A DNA stretch of 64,000 bases from Fictibacillus nanhaiensis (GCA_017052515.1 JAFHKR010000036.1:62001-126000), one strand, 5' to 3'; positions 41,570 through 50,447 are shown, numbered from the stretch's first letter. Numbers and translations: made by a program. Notes: generated by a model not told the origin, from the letters alone.

Positions 41570-42253
41570 ATGTATTACAACCATCCAGGTTTTCAAAATG
41601 CAGGCATGAGGCAGCAAGATGACCTCACAACAATGAATCGCTTAATTGTGACAGGTGAAGGTTCTGTTTCTGCTGTTCCGGATCGGGCTCTTCTTACAAT
41701 AGGAGTCATTACAGAAAACCCAAATTTAAGTGTGGCTCAAAAAGAGAATGCTGATAAAACGGCTTCTGTTATACAAACCCTTGTGTCATTAGGTATTCCT
41801 CAAAGCGATATTCAAACATCTAGTTTTCGAATTGAACCTCAATATAACTATGAGAATGGACAGCAGCAATTTAGAGCATATCGTGTAGAGCACCAGTTAC
41901 AGGTAATGCTAAAAGATGTTCGGCAAACAGGGCAGGCAATCGATCAAGCAGTAGCGAACGGAGCTAACTCTGTATCTTCCATTCAATTCACCGTTTCAAA
42001 CCCAGATGCTTTTTATAATCAAGCATTGTCACTAGCTATTCAGAATGCTCAGCAAAAAGCTATTTCTATGGCAAGGGCAATACAAGTTATGCTGCAACCA
42101 GTGCCCATTACCATTCAAGAAACATCTCAACAGCTGCCTCCTAGACCTGTTCCTTTTCAGGCTGTTATGTATGCACAAAGTGCCGAAACACCTATACAGC
42201 CAGGCGAGAATAAGATTACAGCCTCTGTGAAAATTCAGTATACGTTTAGTTAG
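41570..42253 (+). CDS. SIMPL (DUF541) domain protein
   Basis: A 227-residue protein with the SIMPL/DUF541 domain from about residue 22: RLIVTGEGSVSAVPDRALLTIGVITENPNLSVAQKENADK, LVSLGIPQSDIQTSSFRIEPQYNYENGQ, AQQKAISMARAIQV. Many members are secreted, but here the N-terminus (MYYNHPGFQNAGMRQQDD) is hydrophilic and has no signal peptide. It resembles a Bacillus spore- or surface-associated version; function unknown. GGCGGAAGGAG precedes the ATG. Confidence 0.88.
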   Translation: MYYNHPGFQNAGMRQQDDLTTMNRLIVTGEGSVSAVPDRALLTIGVITENPNLSVAQKENADKTASVIQTLVSLGIPQSDIQTSSFRIEPQYNYENGQQQFRAYRVEHQLQVMLKDVRQTGQAIDQAVANGANSVSSIQFTVSNPDAFYNQALSLAIQNAQQKAISMARAIQVMLQPVPITIQETSQQLPPRPVPFQAVMYAQSAETPIQPGENKITASVKIQYTFS

Positions 42254-42269
42254 AAAGGAAAGGTGTAAA

Positions 42270-42298
42270 TTGACAGTCTGATATGTTGCGCATTATAC
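42270..42298 (+). promoter_or_regulatory. Consensus SigA promoter of the arsR-ABC operon
   Basis: TTGACA and TTATAC are exactly 17 bases apart. The predicted transcript start falls at about 42304-42307, on the ATG of the ArsR gene, implying a leaderless or nearly leaderless message. Confidence 0.8.
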
Positions 42299-42314
42299 TT
42301 AACCAAATGGTTAA
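42299..42314 (+). promoter_or_regulatory. ArsR operator palindrome TTAACCA-AA-TGGTTAA
   Basis: A perfect 7-bp inverted repeat with a two-base centre. It begins directly after the -10 box and contains the start codon ATG of the ArsR gene, an ideal place for autorepression. Confidence 0.7.
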
Positions 42315-42636
42315 ATATAATGCAGAACACTTAAATAATGTATTTTCAGTTCTATCTGACCCGACTCGGCGTACGATCATCGAGCAGCTTTCAAAAGGAG
42401 AAAGGAGTGTACAAGAGTTAGCAGAGCCTTTTGATATGTCGCTTCCTGCGATCTCAAAGCATCTAAAAGTTTTAGAGAATGCAGGTCTTGTAACGCACCG
42501 AAAAGAGGGTCGCTTTCGCTATTACGCGATAGAACCGAATTCAATGGATGAGGCATGTGAATGGATCTCTACGCTTAAAGAGCTATGGACAAAATTTGAA
42601 GGTATGTTTTGCTGCAGCAAACAAAAGAAGCAGTAA
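42307..42636 (+). CDS. ArsR-family winged-helix repressor
   Basis: About 109 residues with an ArsR-type winged helix: HLNNVFSVLSDPTRRTIIEQLSKGERSVQELAEPFDMSLPAISKHLKVLENAGLVTHRKEGRFRYYAI. There is no classic metal site in the recognition helix; three Cys sit near the C-terminus (ACEW, MFCCSK). The longer frame start would lie upstream of the -10 box, so the ATG inside the operator palindrome is used. It is followed by ABC exporter genes that it probably represses together with itself. Confidence 0.85.
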   Translation: MVKYNAEHLNNVFSVLSDPTRRTIIEQLSKGERSVQELAEPFDMSLPAISKHLKVLENAGLVTHRKEGRFRYYAIEPNSMDEACEWISTLKELWTKFEGMFCCSKQKKQ

Positions 42637-42659
42637 AATGTATGCTTGGAGAGTGAACA

Positions 42660-43586
42660 ATGGAAACGCAGCAAGAAATAATAAAGGTGCAGAAACTTGT
42701 GAAACGTTATGGAGATTTCACTGCCGTGGATGGAAGTGAGTTCTCTGTACATAATGGCGAGGTGTTTGGTCTGCTCGGCCCTAACGGAGCAGGGAAGACG
42801 ACAACACTTGAGATGTTGGTTGGTCTTCGTAAGCCAGATGAAGGAACGGCGATCGTCGGTGGATTTGATATTACAAAAGAGCTTGATAAAGTAAAAGAAG
42901 TAATCGGTGTACAGCTTCAATCTACTACTCTTTTTGAGCTCTTGACCGTAGACGAGATCCTTCATCTTTATGGCAGTTTTTACCGAGAACATATTTCAAT
43001 TCCTGAATTAATTGATGACATGCTTTTAACAGAGAAAAAGAATAGTAGAATTAAAGGTTTGTCTGGTGGTCAAAAGCAGAGACTTGCGATTGCACTTGCA
43101 CTCGTGCATGATCCGCAGATTATTTTCTTGGACGAACCCACGACTGGACTCGATCCACAAGCACGCCGTACGTTATGGGACATTATTTTACGTTTGAAGG
43201 AACGGGGCAAAACGGTTGTACTGACGACTCATTACATGGATGAAGCACACGTGTTATGCGATCGTATCGCAATCATGGACCAAGGGAAGCTAATTGCTCT
43301 AGATACACCTAGTGAACTTGTGAGAAATCTTCAGTCGGATAGTGCGGTTGAATTTAAGTTTAATGATGAAGTAGATCTTGCGTTAGCAGAGATCGATGGA
43401 GTGAAACAAGTGGGCAGTCAGAAAGATGTACACGTTCTCTATACAGATGATCTACAGAGGACCTTAACGAGTTTAATCGCTATCGCTTCTGAAAAACAGC
43501 TGAAGCTTGTCGATCTACAAACGAGAACGGCAACACTTGAAGATGTGTTTATCCACATGACAGGAAGAAGGTTAAGAGAAGGATGA
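42660..43586 (+). CDS. ABC exporter ATP-binding protein, DrrA type
   Basis: A 308-residue ATPase with Walker A GPNGAGKTTT, Q-loop GVQLQSTTLFELLTVDEIL, signature LSGGQKQR, Walker B IIFLDEPTTGLD and H-loop TTHYMDEA; the C-terminal extension matches the drug-exporter DrrA/CcmA class. It works with the ABC2 permease encoded next, overlapping by four bases. The export substrate (drug, peptide or lipid) cannot be told. Likely under the ArsR repressor upstream. Confidence 0.93.
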   Translation: METQQEIIKVQKLVKRYGDFTAVDGSEFSVHNGEVFGLLGPNGAGKTTTLEMLVGLRKPDEGTAIVGGFDITKELDKVKEVIGVQLQSTTLFELLTVDEILHLYGSFYREHISIPELIDDMLLTEKKNSRIKGLSGGQKQRLAIALALVHDPQIIFLDEPTTGLDPQARRTLWDIILRLKERGKTVVLTTHYMDEAHVLCDRIAIMDQGKLIALDTPSELVRNLQSDSAVEFKFNDEVDLALAEIDGVKQVGSQKDVHVLYTDDLQRTLTSLIAIASEKQLKLVDLQTRTATLEDVFIHMTGRRLREG

Positions 43587-44680
43587 GATCATACTATCTA
43601 TTAACACTCGCTCAGCTTCGGATCTTCCTTAGAAACCGGCAAGTACTGTTCTGGACCCTTGCATTTCCTATCGTTCTGATGGTCATGTTAGGTTCATTCT
43701 TAGGAAACGGTAATGGCGTATCCATTACGGCAGCTGTTGTTGATCAGGATAAGAGTGAACAGTCAAAGAACTTAGTGAAAGAAATGGAAAAAAACGAAGC
43801 GGTATCCCTTGAAAAAAGTTCAAACGAAAAAGATGTGTTAGATCAGTTGAAACAAGGTGACCTAACGCTCGTTATTACGATCCCAAAAGGCTATGGTGAA
43901 AATCTTGCTGCTGGAAACAGAGCAGATCCTTTTAAACTGCCTGTTTATTATAATGAAACGAACATGGCAATGTCCCAAGTCGGACTTCAGCTTGTCGATA
44001 ATGCAGTTGACACGATCAGTAAAAAATCAGTGAGCTATGAGCCTGTTGTTATTACAGAATCAAAAGGGGTAGAAGCGCTTAACCTTCGTTACATCGACTT
44101 CCTCGTCCCCGGAATCGTGGCGATGATGATCATGAGCAATAACATGAACGGAGTGGCAGGCCAGATATCATCATGGCGTGAACGTGGAATCTTACGTCGT
44201 ATGCAAGGAACAACACTTAAAGCATCTACATTCATTGCAGCACAAATTACAGCTCGTTTTATGCTGAACGGTTTGCAAGCGATGATTGTATTAGCTGTCG
44301 CTTGGGCTGCGTTCGGCATTGAAGTGAGAGGGTCATGGTTAACCGTGATTGCGTTTGTCACGCTTGGGACGTTAGCCTTTATGGCAATCGGCTTCATTAT
44401 CGCAGGTATTGCCAAGACTCCTGAGAGTGCTGGACCGATTGCTGGTTTTCTATCGTTTCCGATGCTTTTCTTAGGAGGCGTGTTCTTTCCGATACGAGAT
44501 ATGCCTGAGTTTTTACAGCCGTTCGTACAAATTTTACCGATCGCTCACTTAAGCCATGCTCTTCGTGAGACGATGAACGTAGGTGCCTCGTTTTTAGATC
44601 TCGGCATGGAGGCAATGATTCTCGGTGGTTGGTTGATCGGAGCGTTCATTGTAGCGAGTTTCACATTTAAGTGGGAATAG
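43583..44680 (+). CDS. ABC-2 type exporter permease
   Basis: A 365-residue permease with an N-terminal helix (VLFWTLAFPIVLMVMLGSFLG), a large extracytoplasmic region of about 150 residues, and five C-terminal helices including IDFLVPGIVAMMIMSNNMNG and GPIAGFLSFPMLFLGGVFFPI, the ABC2 signature area. Begins in the ATGA overlap with the ATPase gene. Forms the membrane half of the DrrAB-type exporter. Confidence 0.92.
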   Translation: MRSYYLLTLAQLRIFLRNRQVLFWTLAFPIVLMVMLGSFLGNGNGVSITAAVVDQDKSEQSKNLVKEMEKNEAVSLEKSSNEKDVLDQLKQGDLTLVITIPKGYGENLAAGNRADPFKLPVYYNETNMAMSQVGLQLVDNAVDTISKKSVSYEPVVITESKGVEALNLRYIDFLVPGIVAMMIMSNNMNGVAGQISSWRERGILRRMQGTTLKASTFIAAQITARFMLNGLQAMIVLAVAWAAFGIEVRGSWLTVIAFVTLGTLAFMAIGFIIAGIAKTPESAGPIAGFLSFPMLFLGGVFFPIRDMPEFLQPFVQILPIAHLSHALRETMNVGASFLDLGMEAMILGGWLIGAFIVASFTFKWE

Positions 44681-44705
44681 ATTAAGGGAGGAAAGAGGAG
44701 AACAA

Positions 44706-45128
44706 ATGAATACACAAAATTATAAAAACCATGCAAGGATGCACCCCATCTACCATTATGTACTTTCTTTACTTGTTCTTGGAGGGCTAATTGCAAGCAT
44801 TGTTTATCTGGTTAAAGCAGAAGATAAGTTACTAGGCGTGATATTAATCGTGATGTCTCTTAGTCTGTTAGTGACGTTTGCTTTACTTCGCATGTACCCA
44901 TTGAAAGCTCAAGATCGAGCGATCCGTGCAGAAGAGAACTTACGCTATTATGTTTTAACAGGAAAGTTGCTGGATGGAAGACTTACAGCAGGGCAGATCG
45001 TAGCCCTTCGATTCGCACCAGATGAGGAACTTCCACTTTTGGCAGAGAAAGCAGCAACTGAGAACATGAAACCAAAGGAAATTAAACAAGCGATTAAGAA
45101 CTGGAAAGCAGATCATTATAGAATCTAG
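44706..45128 (+). CDS. DUF6526-like membrane protein
   Basis: A 140-residue protein beginning QNYKNHARMHPIYHYVLS, then two membrane helices (about residues 17-37 and 44-62) and a soluble C-terminal part (LKAQDRAIRAEENLRYYVLTGKLLDGRLTAGQIVALRFAPDEELPLL). This pattern fits DUF6526; function unknown. It follows the ABC permease by 25 bases with AAGGGAGGAAAGAGGAG in front, so it may be part of the ArsR-controlled operon. Confidence 0.78.
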   Translation: MNTQNYKNHARMHPIYHYVLSLLVLGGLIASIVYLVKAEDKLLGVILIVMSLSLLVTFALLRMYPLKAQDRAIRAEENLRYYVLTGKLLDGRLTAGQIVALRFAPDEELPLLAEKAATENMKPKEIKQAIKNWKADHYRI

Positions 45129-45132
45129 TAGA

Positions 45133-45170
45133 AAAACCTGCAGAAGTTATCCAACTTCTGCAGGTTTTTC
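45133..45170 (+). terminator. Intrinsic terminator
   Basis: AAAAACCTGCAGAAGTT and AACTTCTGCAGGTTTTT form a 17-bp perfect stem; ends the arsR-ABC operon. Confidence 0.93.
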
Positions 45171-45226
45171 TCTTTGTTAATCGTATAGGTTAGAGTGGGA
45201 ATTTGATTATGAAAGGATGTTAAGAA

Positions 45227-45883
45227 TTGTCTAAGAAAAGAAAACTAGTTATAGATGAAGATCCAATTATTTATAGAGTGACAGGATACCTACCCCTAAT
45301 AGTACTATTAATCGGTTGGATCTTTTTTTTATTATATAAAAGTGAATCAATAGAATATGCAATAAAACAATCTCTTATTTGGAAACCGGCACTCACTTCC
45401 ATGTTTCTCTTTCTTCAAATAACTGGAATAGCCTTATCGCTGTTTTTTATTCTCATGTTAGTAATGAAGAGCAGGAAAATGCTTTACATGAGTCCCATTC
45501 CATTCTCCGCATTAATCATTATTTTATTAACTTTTCCAAGTCTTCTGCACTCAGCAGTTATTTACCGTTTTATTATGTCTGGAACGAGTGTATTCATAAT
45601 GATGATATCCATGTTCTGTCCAATTCTACTTATCTATCTCTACGTGAAACGATCAGAAGGAATTTGGTTACTATTTGGCGCAATCATGGGGATAATCATT
45701 ATTATTCTCCCTTTTATGTTAAGTGGTACATTAGATAAAAATATGCCCGGATATAGACCTTATAAAAATCTTTTAGCCTCTAATCTTTTGTTTTATTTTA
45801 GTTTTTTAATTGCTTTTTTTGTTATAAAGGAGTATGTCAATACAATGAAAGTAAAAAAGAATAGTAAAGTAAATAGCTTATAA
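45227..45883 (+). CDS. Multi-spanning membrane protein of unknown function
   Basis: A 218-residue hydrophobic protein with six predicted helices (for example YLPLIVLLIGWIFFLLY, MFLFLQITGIALSLFFILML, LIIILLTFPSLLHSAVIY). TTG start with AAAGGATG about eight bases before it. Its A+T content and short basic C-terminus give no clue. No family recognised. It is alone between two terminators. Confidence 0.6.
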   Translation: MSKKRKLVIDEDPIIYRVTGYLPLIVLLIGWIFFLLYKSESIEYAIKQSLIWKPALTSMFLFLQITGIALSLFFILMLVMKSRKMLYMSPIPFSALIIILLTFPSLLHSAVIYRFIMSGTSVFIMMISMFCPILLIYLYVKRSEGIWLLFGAIMGIIIIILPFMLSGTLDKNMPGYRPYKNLLASNLLFYFSFLIAFFVIKEYVNTMKVKKNSKVNSL

Positions 45884-45933
45884 TACTAACTTTTAAAAGG
45901 TTTTTAAGCGTTACTCAATGGTAATAGAAAAAT

Positions 45934-45966
45934 AAAAGCATGGAGGATAATTCCCCCATGCTTTTA
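45934..45966 (-). terminator. Intrinsic terminator of the lacI-type gene
   Basis: AAAAGCATGG pairs with CCATGCTTTT; on the reverse strand TTATTTTTC follows. The first arm overlaps the stop codon of the LacI-family gene. Confidence 0.8.
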
Positions 45967-46926
45967 AACCGTCTTTCTCTCAATCAATCGTACGTGAACC
46001 TCTTCATGTGAAACGTCCTGGCCGTTCAATGCTTGCTGAAAAAGTTTTTTGCCAACTTCAACAAAAGGTATTTCAAGTGTTGTAAGATGCATGACTTTTG
46101 AGATGGGTTGATTATCAAAGCTCATGATCGCGAGGTCGTTTGGAACGGCTAGGCCATTTTCTCTGCAACCCATTAGGATGCCGGCGGCTACTTGATCATT
46201 CGTGACAAGTAGAGCGGTAGGACAATTTTTCATGTTCAATAGATATTCTGCCACGCTAACACCATCTTCCACATCATAACGATTAGTGAAGATGTAACTT
46301 GGTTCGTAGGGTAAGGCGAATCTTGTTAAGAAATCTTTATACGCAGCATCTCGCTGGCTGCTGTTTACACCTGTCTGCCTTCCAATCGTATAGCCAATTT
46401 GTTGATGTCCTTTTTCATATAAATAATCAAGAGCCCTGGTAAATGTTTTATAGTGATCAATAAACGTAGAGGAAATCTTATCGTTTCTTGAATCTTCACA
46501 AAGGACGATAGGTCCATAATGTCTGTAACTCTCAATAACGCCCCATGCACAGATCCTCGAACAGATGATCAGCGCATCAATCTGCTTATCTTCAAGCATC
46601 TTCAAAGCTTCCATTTCTTTTGTTTCTTTATAGTTCGTTTGTATAAGGACAAGCTTATAGTTATGTTCTAATGCGGCATGTGCGATTCCATCGATTAATA
46701 GACCGAAGTAAGGATGATTAGAGAAAGGAACAACTATACCAATCAGATGCGTTTTACCTTTGCTTAAGTGAACGGCGTTAATGTTACGGTGATAGTTAAA
46801 TTTTTTCATAGCAGCCTTAACTGCTGATACTTTTTCCTCGCTAACATATGGATGGTTGTTGATTACACGGGAGACTGTTGTAACAGAAACACCGGCCAAC
46901 TTCGCGATATCTCTAATATTGGTCAT
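45964..46926 (-). CDS. LacI/GalR-family transcriptional regulator
   Basis: A 320-residue regulator: N-terminal LacI helix-turn-helix and hinge (TNIRDIAKLAGVSVTTVSRVINNHPYVSEEKVSAV), then a periplasmic-binding-protein-like sugar-sensing domain (LIGIVVPFSNHPYFGLLIDGIAHAA, DQVAAGILMGCRENGLAVPNDLAIMSFDNQPIS). The effector is unknown. A perfect LacI-type palindrome lies 35 bases upstream of the start, probably for autoregulation and possibly for the divergent small membrane protein gene. No sugar genes are next to it. Confidence 0.92.
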   Translation of the reverse strand: MTNIRDIAKLAGVSVTTVSRVINNHPYVSEEKVSAVKAAMKKFNYHRNINAVHLSKGKTHLIGIVVPFSNHPYFGLLIDGIAHAALEHNYKLVLIQTNYKETKEMEALKMLEDKQIDALIICSRICAWGVIESYRHYGPIVLCEDSRNDKISSTFIDHYKTFTRALDYLYEKGHQQIGYTIGRQTGVNSSQRDAAYKDFLTRFALPYEPSYIFTNRYDVEDGVSVAEYLLNMKNCPTALLVTNDQVAAGILMGCRENGLAVPNDLAIMSFDNQPISKVMHLTTLEIPFVEVGKKLFQQALNGQDVSHEEVHVRLIERKTV

Positions 46927-46960
46927 GCCTTCACCTTTTCTTCAAAAGTTTTTCTTGCTC

Positions 46961-46974
46961 TGAAACGCGTTTCA
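46961..46974. promoter_or_regulatory. LacI-type operator TGAAACGCGTTTCA
   Basis: A perfect 14-bp palindrome with the central CG typical of LacI/GalR operators, in the divergent region between the LacI-family gene and a small membrane protein gene. It also resembles a cre (CcpA) site, TGWAANCGNTWWCA, so CcpA is an alternative binder. Confidence 0.65.
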
Positions 46975-47014
46975 TACCATACCCTTTGCATATACACAAA
47001 AGGAGGTATGCCTT

Positions 47015-47176
47015 GTGGTGATTTTAACCGGCATCGTTAGTCTAATTTTCATGTGCGTCTCTATCCTATACCTATCTTCGTTTACCATTTCACTTCAGGA
47101 AAAAAGCGGGCGTTCCAAAAAGAAAAAGGATGATAAGGATCACTTTCGTTATTTATTTGATGTATATGGTGACTAA
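47015..47176 (+). CDS. Small one-TM membrane protein (53 aa)
   Basis: Reading from GTG gives 53 codons: a membrane helix (ILTGIVSLIFMCVSILYLSS) followed by a very basic, then acidic tail (SGRSKKKKDDKD) ending RYLFDVYGD. AAAGGAGG lies directly upstream; a second GTG one codon later is an equally good start. It is divergent from the LacI-family gene and shares the palindrome between them. No family recognised. Confidence 0.6.
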   Translation: MVILTGIVSLIFMCVSILYLSSFTISLQEKSGRSKKKKDDKDHFRYLFDVYGD

Positions 47177-47317
47177 CTTATGAACTTATTGTAGTAACAT
47201 CTGTAAACTTGTTCAACTCCATTGCCGAACTCAGTCACAATCAGTTAAACTGAAAAAATATTAACGCTCTACTTTTGGGTAGAATGATGGTAAGTAATAT
47301 ATTGGAGAGTATGCTTA

Positions 47318-48079
47318 ATGGAAATGGCGAAACAAGAAACCTACGATATCATGGCAGTCTGTTTATTAGCAGGCAAGATTATGTTACAAAGCGGAGCAGA
47401 AACGTACCGTGTAGAGGATACGATGATGCGTATCGCTTCTTCTTTTGGTGCTTATCAGTCGCATCCTTATGTAACACCAACTGGCATTCTTTTTTCTGTA
47501 GAAGGCAACGAGCCAACGAAGACAAAGTTGATTCGAATTGTCGAACGAACCACAGATCTAGAAAAGGTTGCTCAAGTAAATGGTATATCGCGTAGAATCA
47601 GTGCTGGTGAATTTACGATTGAAGAAGCATATAAAGAGTTAAAAAAAATTGGTGAATCAGGTTCCCCTTATTCTTTATGGATTCATGTTTTAGCAGCAGC
47701 CGTCTCTTCAGGCTGTTTCTTGATTATGTTTCAAGGAGAATGGAGGGACTTTTTTCCGGCATTTATTACAGGTGGACTAGGGTTCTTGTCGCTGTTATAT
47801 TTTCACCAACTTGTCCCGATAAAATTTTTCTCAGAGTTCTCTGCATCTCTGTTAATTGGATTACAAGCTCTCTTCTTTGTTTCCACAGGCATAGGCGGTG
47901 AGCTGGACAAGATTATTATTGGCTCCGTCATGCCTTTAGTACCCGGGTTGCTCATTACGAATGCTGTTCGTGATCTGATGGCAGGACATCTTATTTCCGG
48001 ACTAGCTAAAGGCGCAGATGCCTTTTTAACAGCATTTGCAATAGGTGCAGGAATTGCTGTGATTTTTTCATTTTTTTAA
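47318..48079 (+). CDS. Threonine/serine exporter, ThrE N-terminal-type subunit (YjjP-like)
   Basis: A 253-residue membrane protein of the ThrE_1 family. The N-terminal cytoplasmic part is AVCLLAGKIMLQSGAETYRVEDTMMRIASSFG, with TPTGILFSVEG, followed by about five helices including VMPLVPGLLITNAVRDLMAGHLISGLAKGADA, the family signature. It works with the ThrE_2-type protein encoded 15 bases downstream; together they equal one full ThrE exporter for threonine/serine or a dicarboxylate. GGAGAG precedes the start. Confidence 0.88.
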   Translation: MEMAKQETYDIMAVCLLAGKIMLQSGAETYRVEDTMMRIASSFGAYQSHPYVTPTGILFSVEGNEPTKTKLIRIVERTTDLEKVAQVNGISRRISAGEFTIEEAYKELKKIGESGSPYSLWIHVLAAAVSSGCFLIMFQGEWRDFFPAFITGGLGFLSLLYFHQLVPIKFFSEFSASLLIGLQALFFVSTGIGGELDKIIIGSVMPLVPGLLITNAVRDLMAGHLISGLAKGADAFLTAFAIGAGIAVIFSFF

Positions 48080-48094
48080 GAAGGAGCGTTCACG

Positions 48095-48550
48095 ATGACA
48101 ATTGTTGAACAGATCATTACAAGCTTTATAGCGTCAGCAGCGTTTGTTATCATTTTTAACGGTCCGAAACGCTCTCTTTTCCACTGCGGTCTAGTAGGAA
48201 TGATCGGTTGGATGTTCTACTTCTTATTAGAAACAAATGGTGTAGACATGGTGTTAGCAACGGTTATCGCATCGTTTACAATTGCTATCGCTTCGCAATA
48301 CTTTGCCAAAAAGTATAAGACACCCGTCATTATCTATAGTGTAGCTGGCATTATTCCGTTAGTACCTGGTGGTATTGCCTACAATGCAATGAGAAGCTTC
48401 GTTGAGAATGATTATAATCTTGCTATTAATTTAGCGGCTAAAGCCTTTATGATCTCAGGATCTATAGCGATTGGTCTTGTTTTCTCTGAAGTTATCAACC
48501 AGATTATTCGAAAATCAAAGCTCAAGACGATTGTAAACAAAACGCACTAA
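48095..48550 (+). CDS. Threonine/serine exporter, ThrE_2-type subunit (YjjB-like)
   Basis: A 151-residue protein with four or five helices and the ThrE_2 signature IIPLVPGGIAYNAMRSFVENDYNLA. AGAAGGAGCG precedes the ATG. It forms the second half of the split exporter with the preceding protein. A terminator follows. Confidence 0.88.
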   Translation: MTIVEQIITSFIASAAFVIIFNGPKRSLFHCGLVGMIGWMFYFLLETNGVDMVLATVIASFTIAIASQYFAKKYKTPVIIYSVAGIIPLVPGGIAYNAMRSFVENDYNLAINLAAKAFMISGSIAIGLVFSEVINQIIRKSKLKTIVNKTH

Positions 48551-48570
48551 ACAAGATAGGCAGTTTTTTA

Positions 48571-48600
48571 AACCATCTGGTAATCAGGTGGTTTTTTTAA
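48571..48600 (+). terminator. Intrinsic terminator
   Basis: AACCATCTG pairs with CAGGTGGTT (wobbles) and is followed by TTTTTTT; ends the ThrE-type operon. Confidence 0.85.
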
Positions 48601-48780
48601 TGCACAGCTTTTCATACTAATATTCTACTAATTTTTTAAGGGTTTTTGAGATTTAACTAGGAACTGTACACGACAAAAGATACAAATGTCCATACTGGAA
48701 AGAATTTTATCTTGTTTTCTTACCTTGACTAACTTCATAATAAGGAAAAACCGTAAAAAATCTTGGCGTTTCTAGTCACA

Positions 48781-48818
48781 ATTTGTAATCATATATCATT
48801 TATCTTATAATTACAAAT
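48781..48818. repeat. Inverted repeat upstream of the AGCS symporter
   Basis: ATTTGTAAT and ATTACAAAT, a perfect 9-bp inverted repeat 20 bases apart, about 40 bases before the symporter start in an otherwise featureless 255-base gap. It could be a regulator site or an mRNA hairpin; no known box was matched. Confidence 0.45.
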
Positions 48819-48855
48819 AGAGAAAATTTTCAGTCAAATACAAGGGGGTAAAGTT

Positions 48856-50334
48856 TTGAACAGCTTTGAAACGTTTGTAGGAGATGCAGTGGCGATTCTT
48901 TGGAGTCAGCCGATGATTTACTTTTGTTTAGGTGTAGGGCTATTATTTTCAATTTTAACGAGATTTTTGCAAGTTCGTCATTTTAAAGAAATGATCAAGC
49001 TCATGTTAGAAGGAAAAAGTTCTAAAGCAGGGGTTTCTTCTTTCCAAGCTTTGGCGATCGCTTTATCTGGGCGTGTAGGAACAGGTAACATCGCAGGAAC
49101 AGCAACTGCTATCGGATTTGGTGGCCCTGGTGCGGTTTTCTGGATGTGGATGATTGCGTTTATCGGTGCTTCAAGTGCTTTTGTTGAATCAGCACTTGCT
49201 CAAGTTTATAAAGTGAAACAGGACGGGGAATACCGTGGTGGTCCCGCCTATTACATCGAAAAAGGTATCGGGTGGAAATGGTATGGAATCACTTTTGCTG
49301 TAGCTGCTCTAGCAGCTATGTCATTACTTATGCCAGGCGTGCAATCTAACTCAATTGCAGAAGGACTTGATAATGCTTTTAACATCAATCCGTCTGTAAC
49401 GGGTATTTTCTTAGTTGTGATATTAGCCGCAATTATTTTTGGTGGTGTTAAAAGGATTGCCAATGTTGCACAGTACGTTGTTCCGTTTATGGCAATTGGG
49501 TATGTACTTGTTTCATTAATCATTGTTGCTTTTCATATCCCTCAGATTCCTGAAGTGCTTTCATTGATCTTTAGAAGTGCCTTCTCTTTTGATTCTGCAT
49601 TTGGAGGTATTGTTGGATCTGCTATCATGTGGGGCGTTAAGCGTGGGATCTATTCGAATGAAGCGGGTCAAGGTACTGGGGCTCACCCGGCAGCTGCTGC
49701 GGAAGTATCGCATCCTGCTAAACAAGGACTTGTACAAGCTTTCTCAGTATATATTGATACATGGCTTGTATGTACGGCAACCGCGTTTATGATTCTTTTT
49801 ACAGGCATGTATAATGTTCAAAATGAAGCAGACAAGACGTTTATCGTTGAGAACATTCCTAACGTAGAAGCAGGTACTGCTTTCACACAAGAGGCTATTG
49901 AATCTGTACTACCAGGATTCGGGTCTGGGTTTGTTGCTGTATCCCTATTTTTCTTTGCATTTACAACGATTATGGCGTACTACTATATCGCAGAAACAAA
50001 TATCGCATACCTCATGAGAGGGCGTAATAACAAAATACCAATGTTCTTGCTTAAGATTGTTTTGTTGGGAACGACGTATTATGGCGCGGTAAAAACGGCC
50101 GATATCGCTTGGGCTTTAGGAGATTTAGGTCTAGGAATCATGGTGTGGCTCAACTTAATCGCTATCCTCATACTAGCAAAGCCTGCACTCCGTGTTTTAA
50201 AAGATTACGAGGAACAAAAGAAAGCGGGGCTTGATCCTGTCTTTGATTCCAGAAAACTTGGCATCAAGAATGCTGAGTATTGGGAAGGCGGATACCAAGA
50301 GGACAGAGGAAATACAGAAGAAAAAGTATCTTAA
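48856..50334 (+). CDS. Sodium:alanine/glycine symporter (AGCS family)
   Basis: A 492-residue transporter with about 11 helices, similar to AlsT. Signatures: FQALAIALSGRVGTGNIAGTATAIGFGGPGAVFWMW and GGPAYYIEKG; GIYSNEAGQGTGAHPAAAAEV is the central conserved loop. It imports alanine, glycine or glutamine with Na+. The TTG start follows AAGGGGG. Monocistronic with a terminator. Confidence 0.93.
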   Translation: MNSFETFVGDAVAILWSQPMIYFCLGVGLLFSILTRFLQVRHFKEMIKLMLEGKSSKAGVSSFQALAIALSGRVGTGNIAGTATAIGFGGPGAVFWMWMIAFIGASSAFVESALAQVYKVKQDGEYRGGPAYYIEKGIGWKWYGITFAVAALAAMSLLMPGVQSNSIAEGLDNAFNINPSVTGIFLVVILAAIIFGGVKRIANVAQYVVPFMAIGYVLVSLIIVAFHIPQIPEVLSLIFRSAFSFDSAFGGIVGSAIMWGVKRGIYSNEAGQGTGAHPAAAAEVSHPAKQGLVQAFSVYIDTWLVCTATAFMILFTGMYNVQNEADKTFIVENIPNVEAGTAFTQEAIESVLPGFGSGFVAVSLFFFAFTTIMAYYYIAETNIAYLMRGRNNKIPMFLLKIVLLGTTYYGAVKTADIAWALGDLGLGIMVWLNLIAILILAKPALRVLKDYEEQKKAGLDPVFDSRKLGIKNAEYWEGGYQEDRGNTEEKVS

Positions 50335-50346
50335 TGATTGATTTTG

Positions 50347-50376
50347 AACAGGCTGTTTTTAACAGCCTGTTTTTTT
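50347..50376 (+). terminator. Intrinsic terminator
   Basis: AACAGGCTGTT and AACAGCCTGTT form an 11-bp stem with seven T after it; ends the AGCS symporter gene. Confidence 0.9.
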
Positions 50377-50447
50377 ATGTGGTTTAAATAAGAGGCATTA
50401 CAGGAATTCTTATTAAAAAGATGTTTTCGTATCCATTGAGGCTATAT

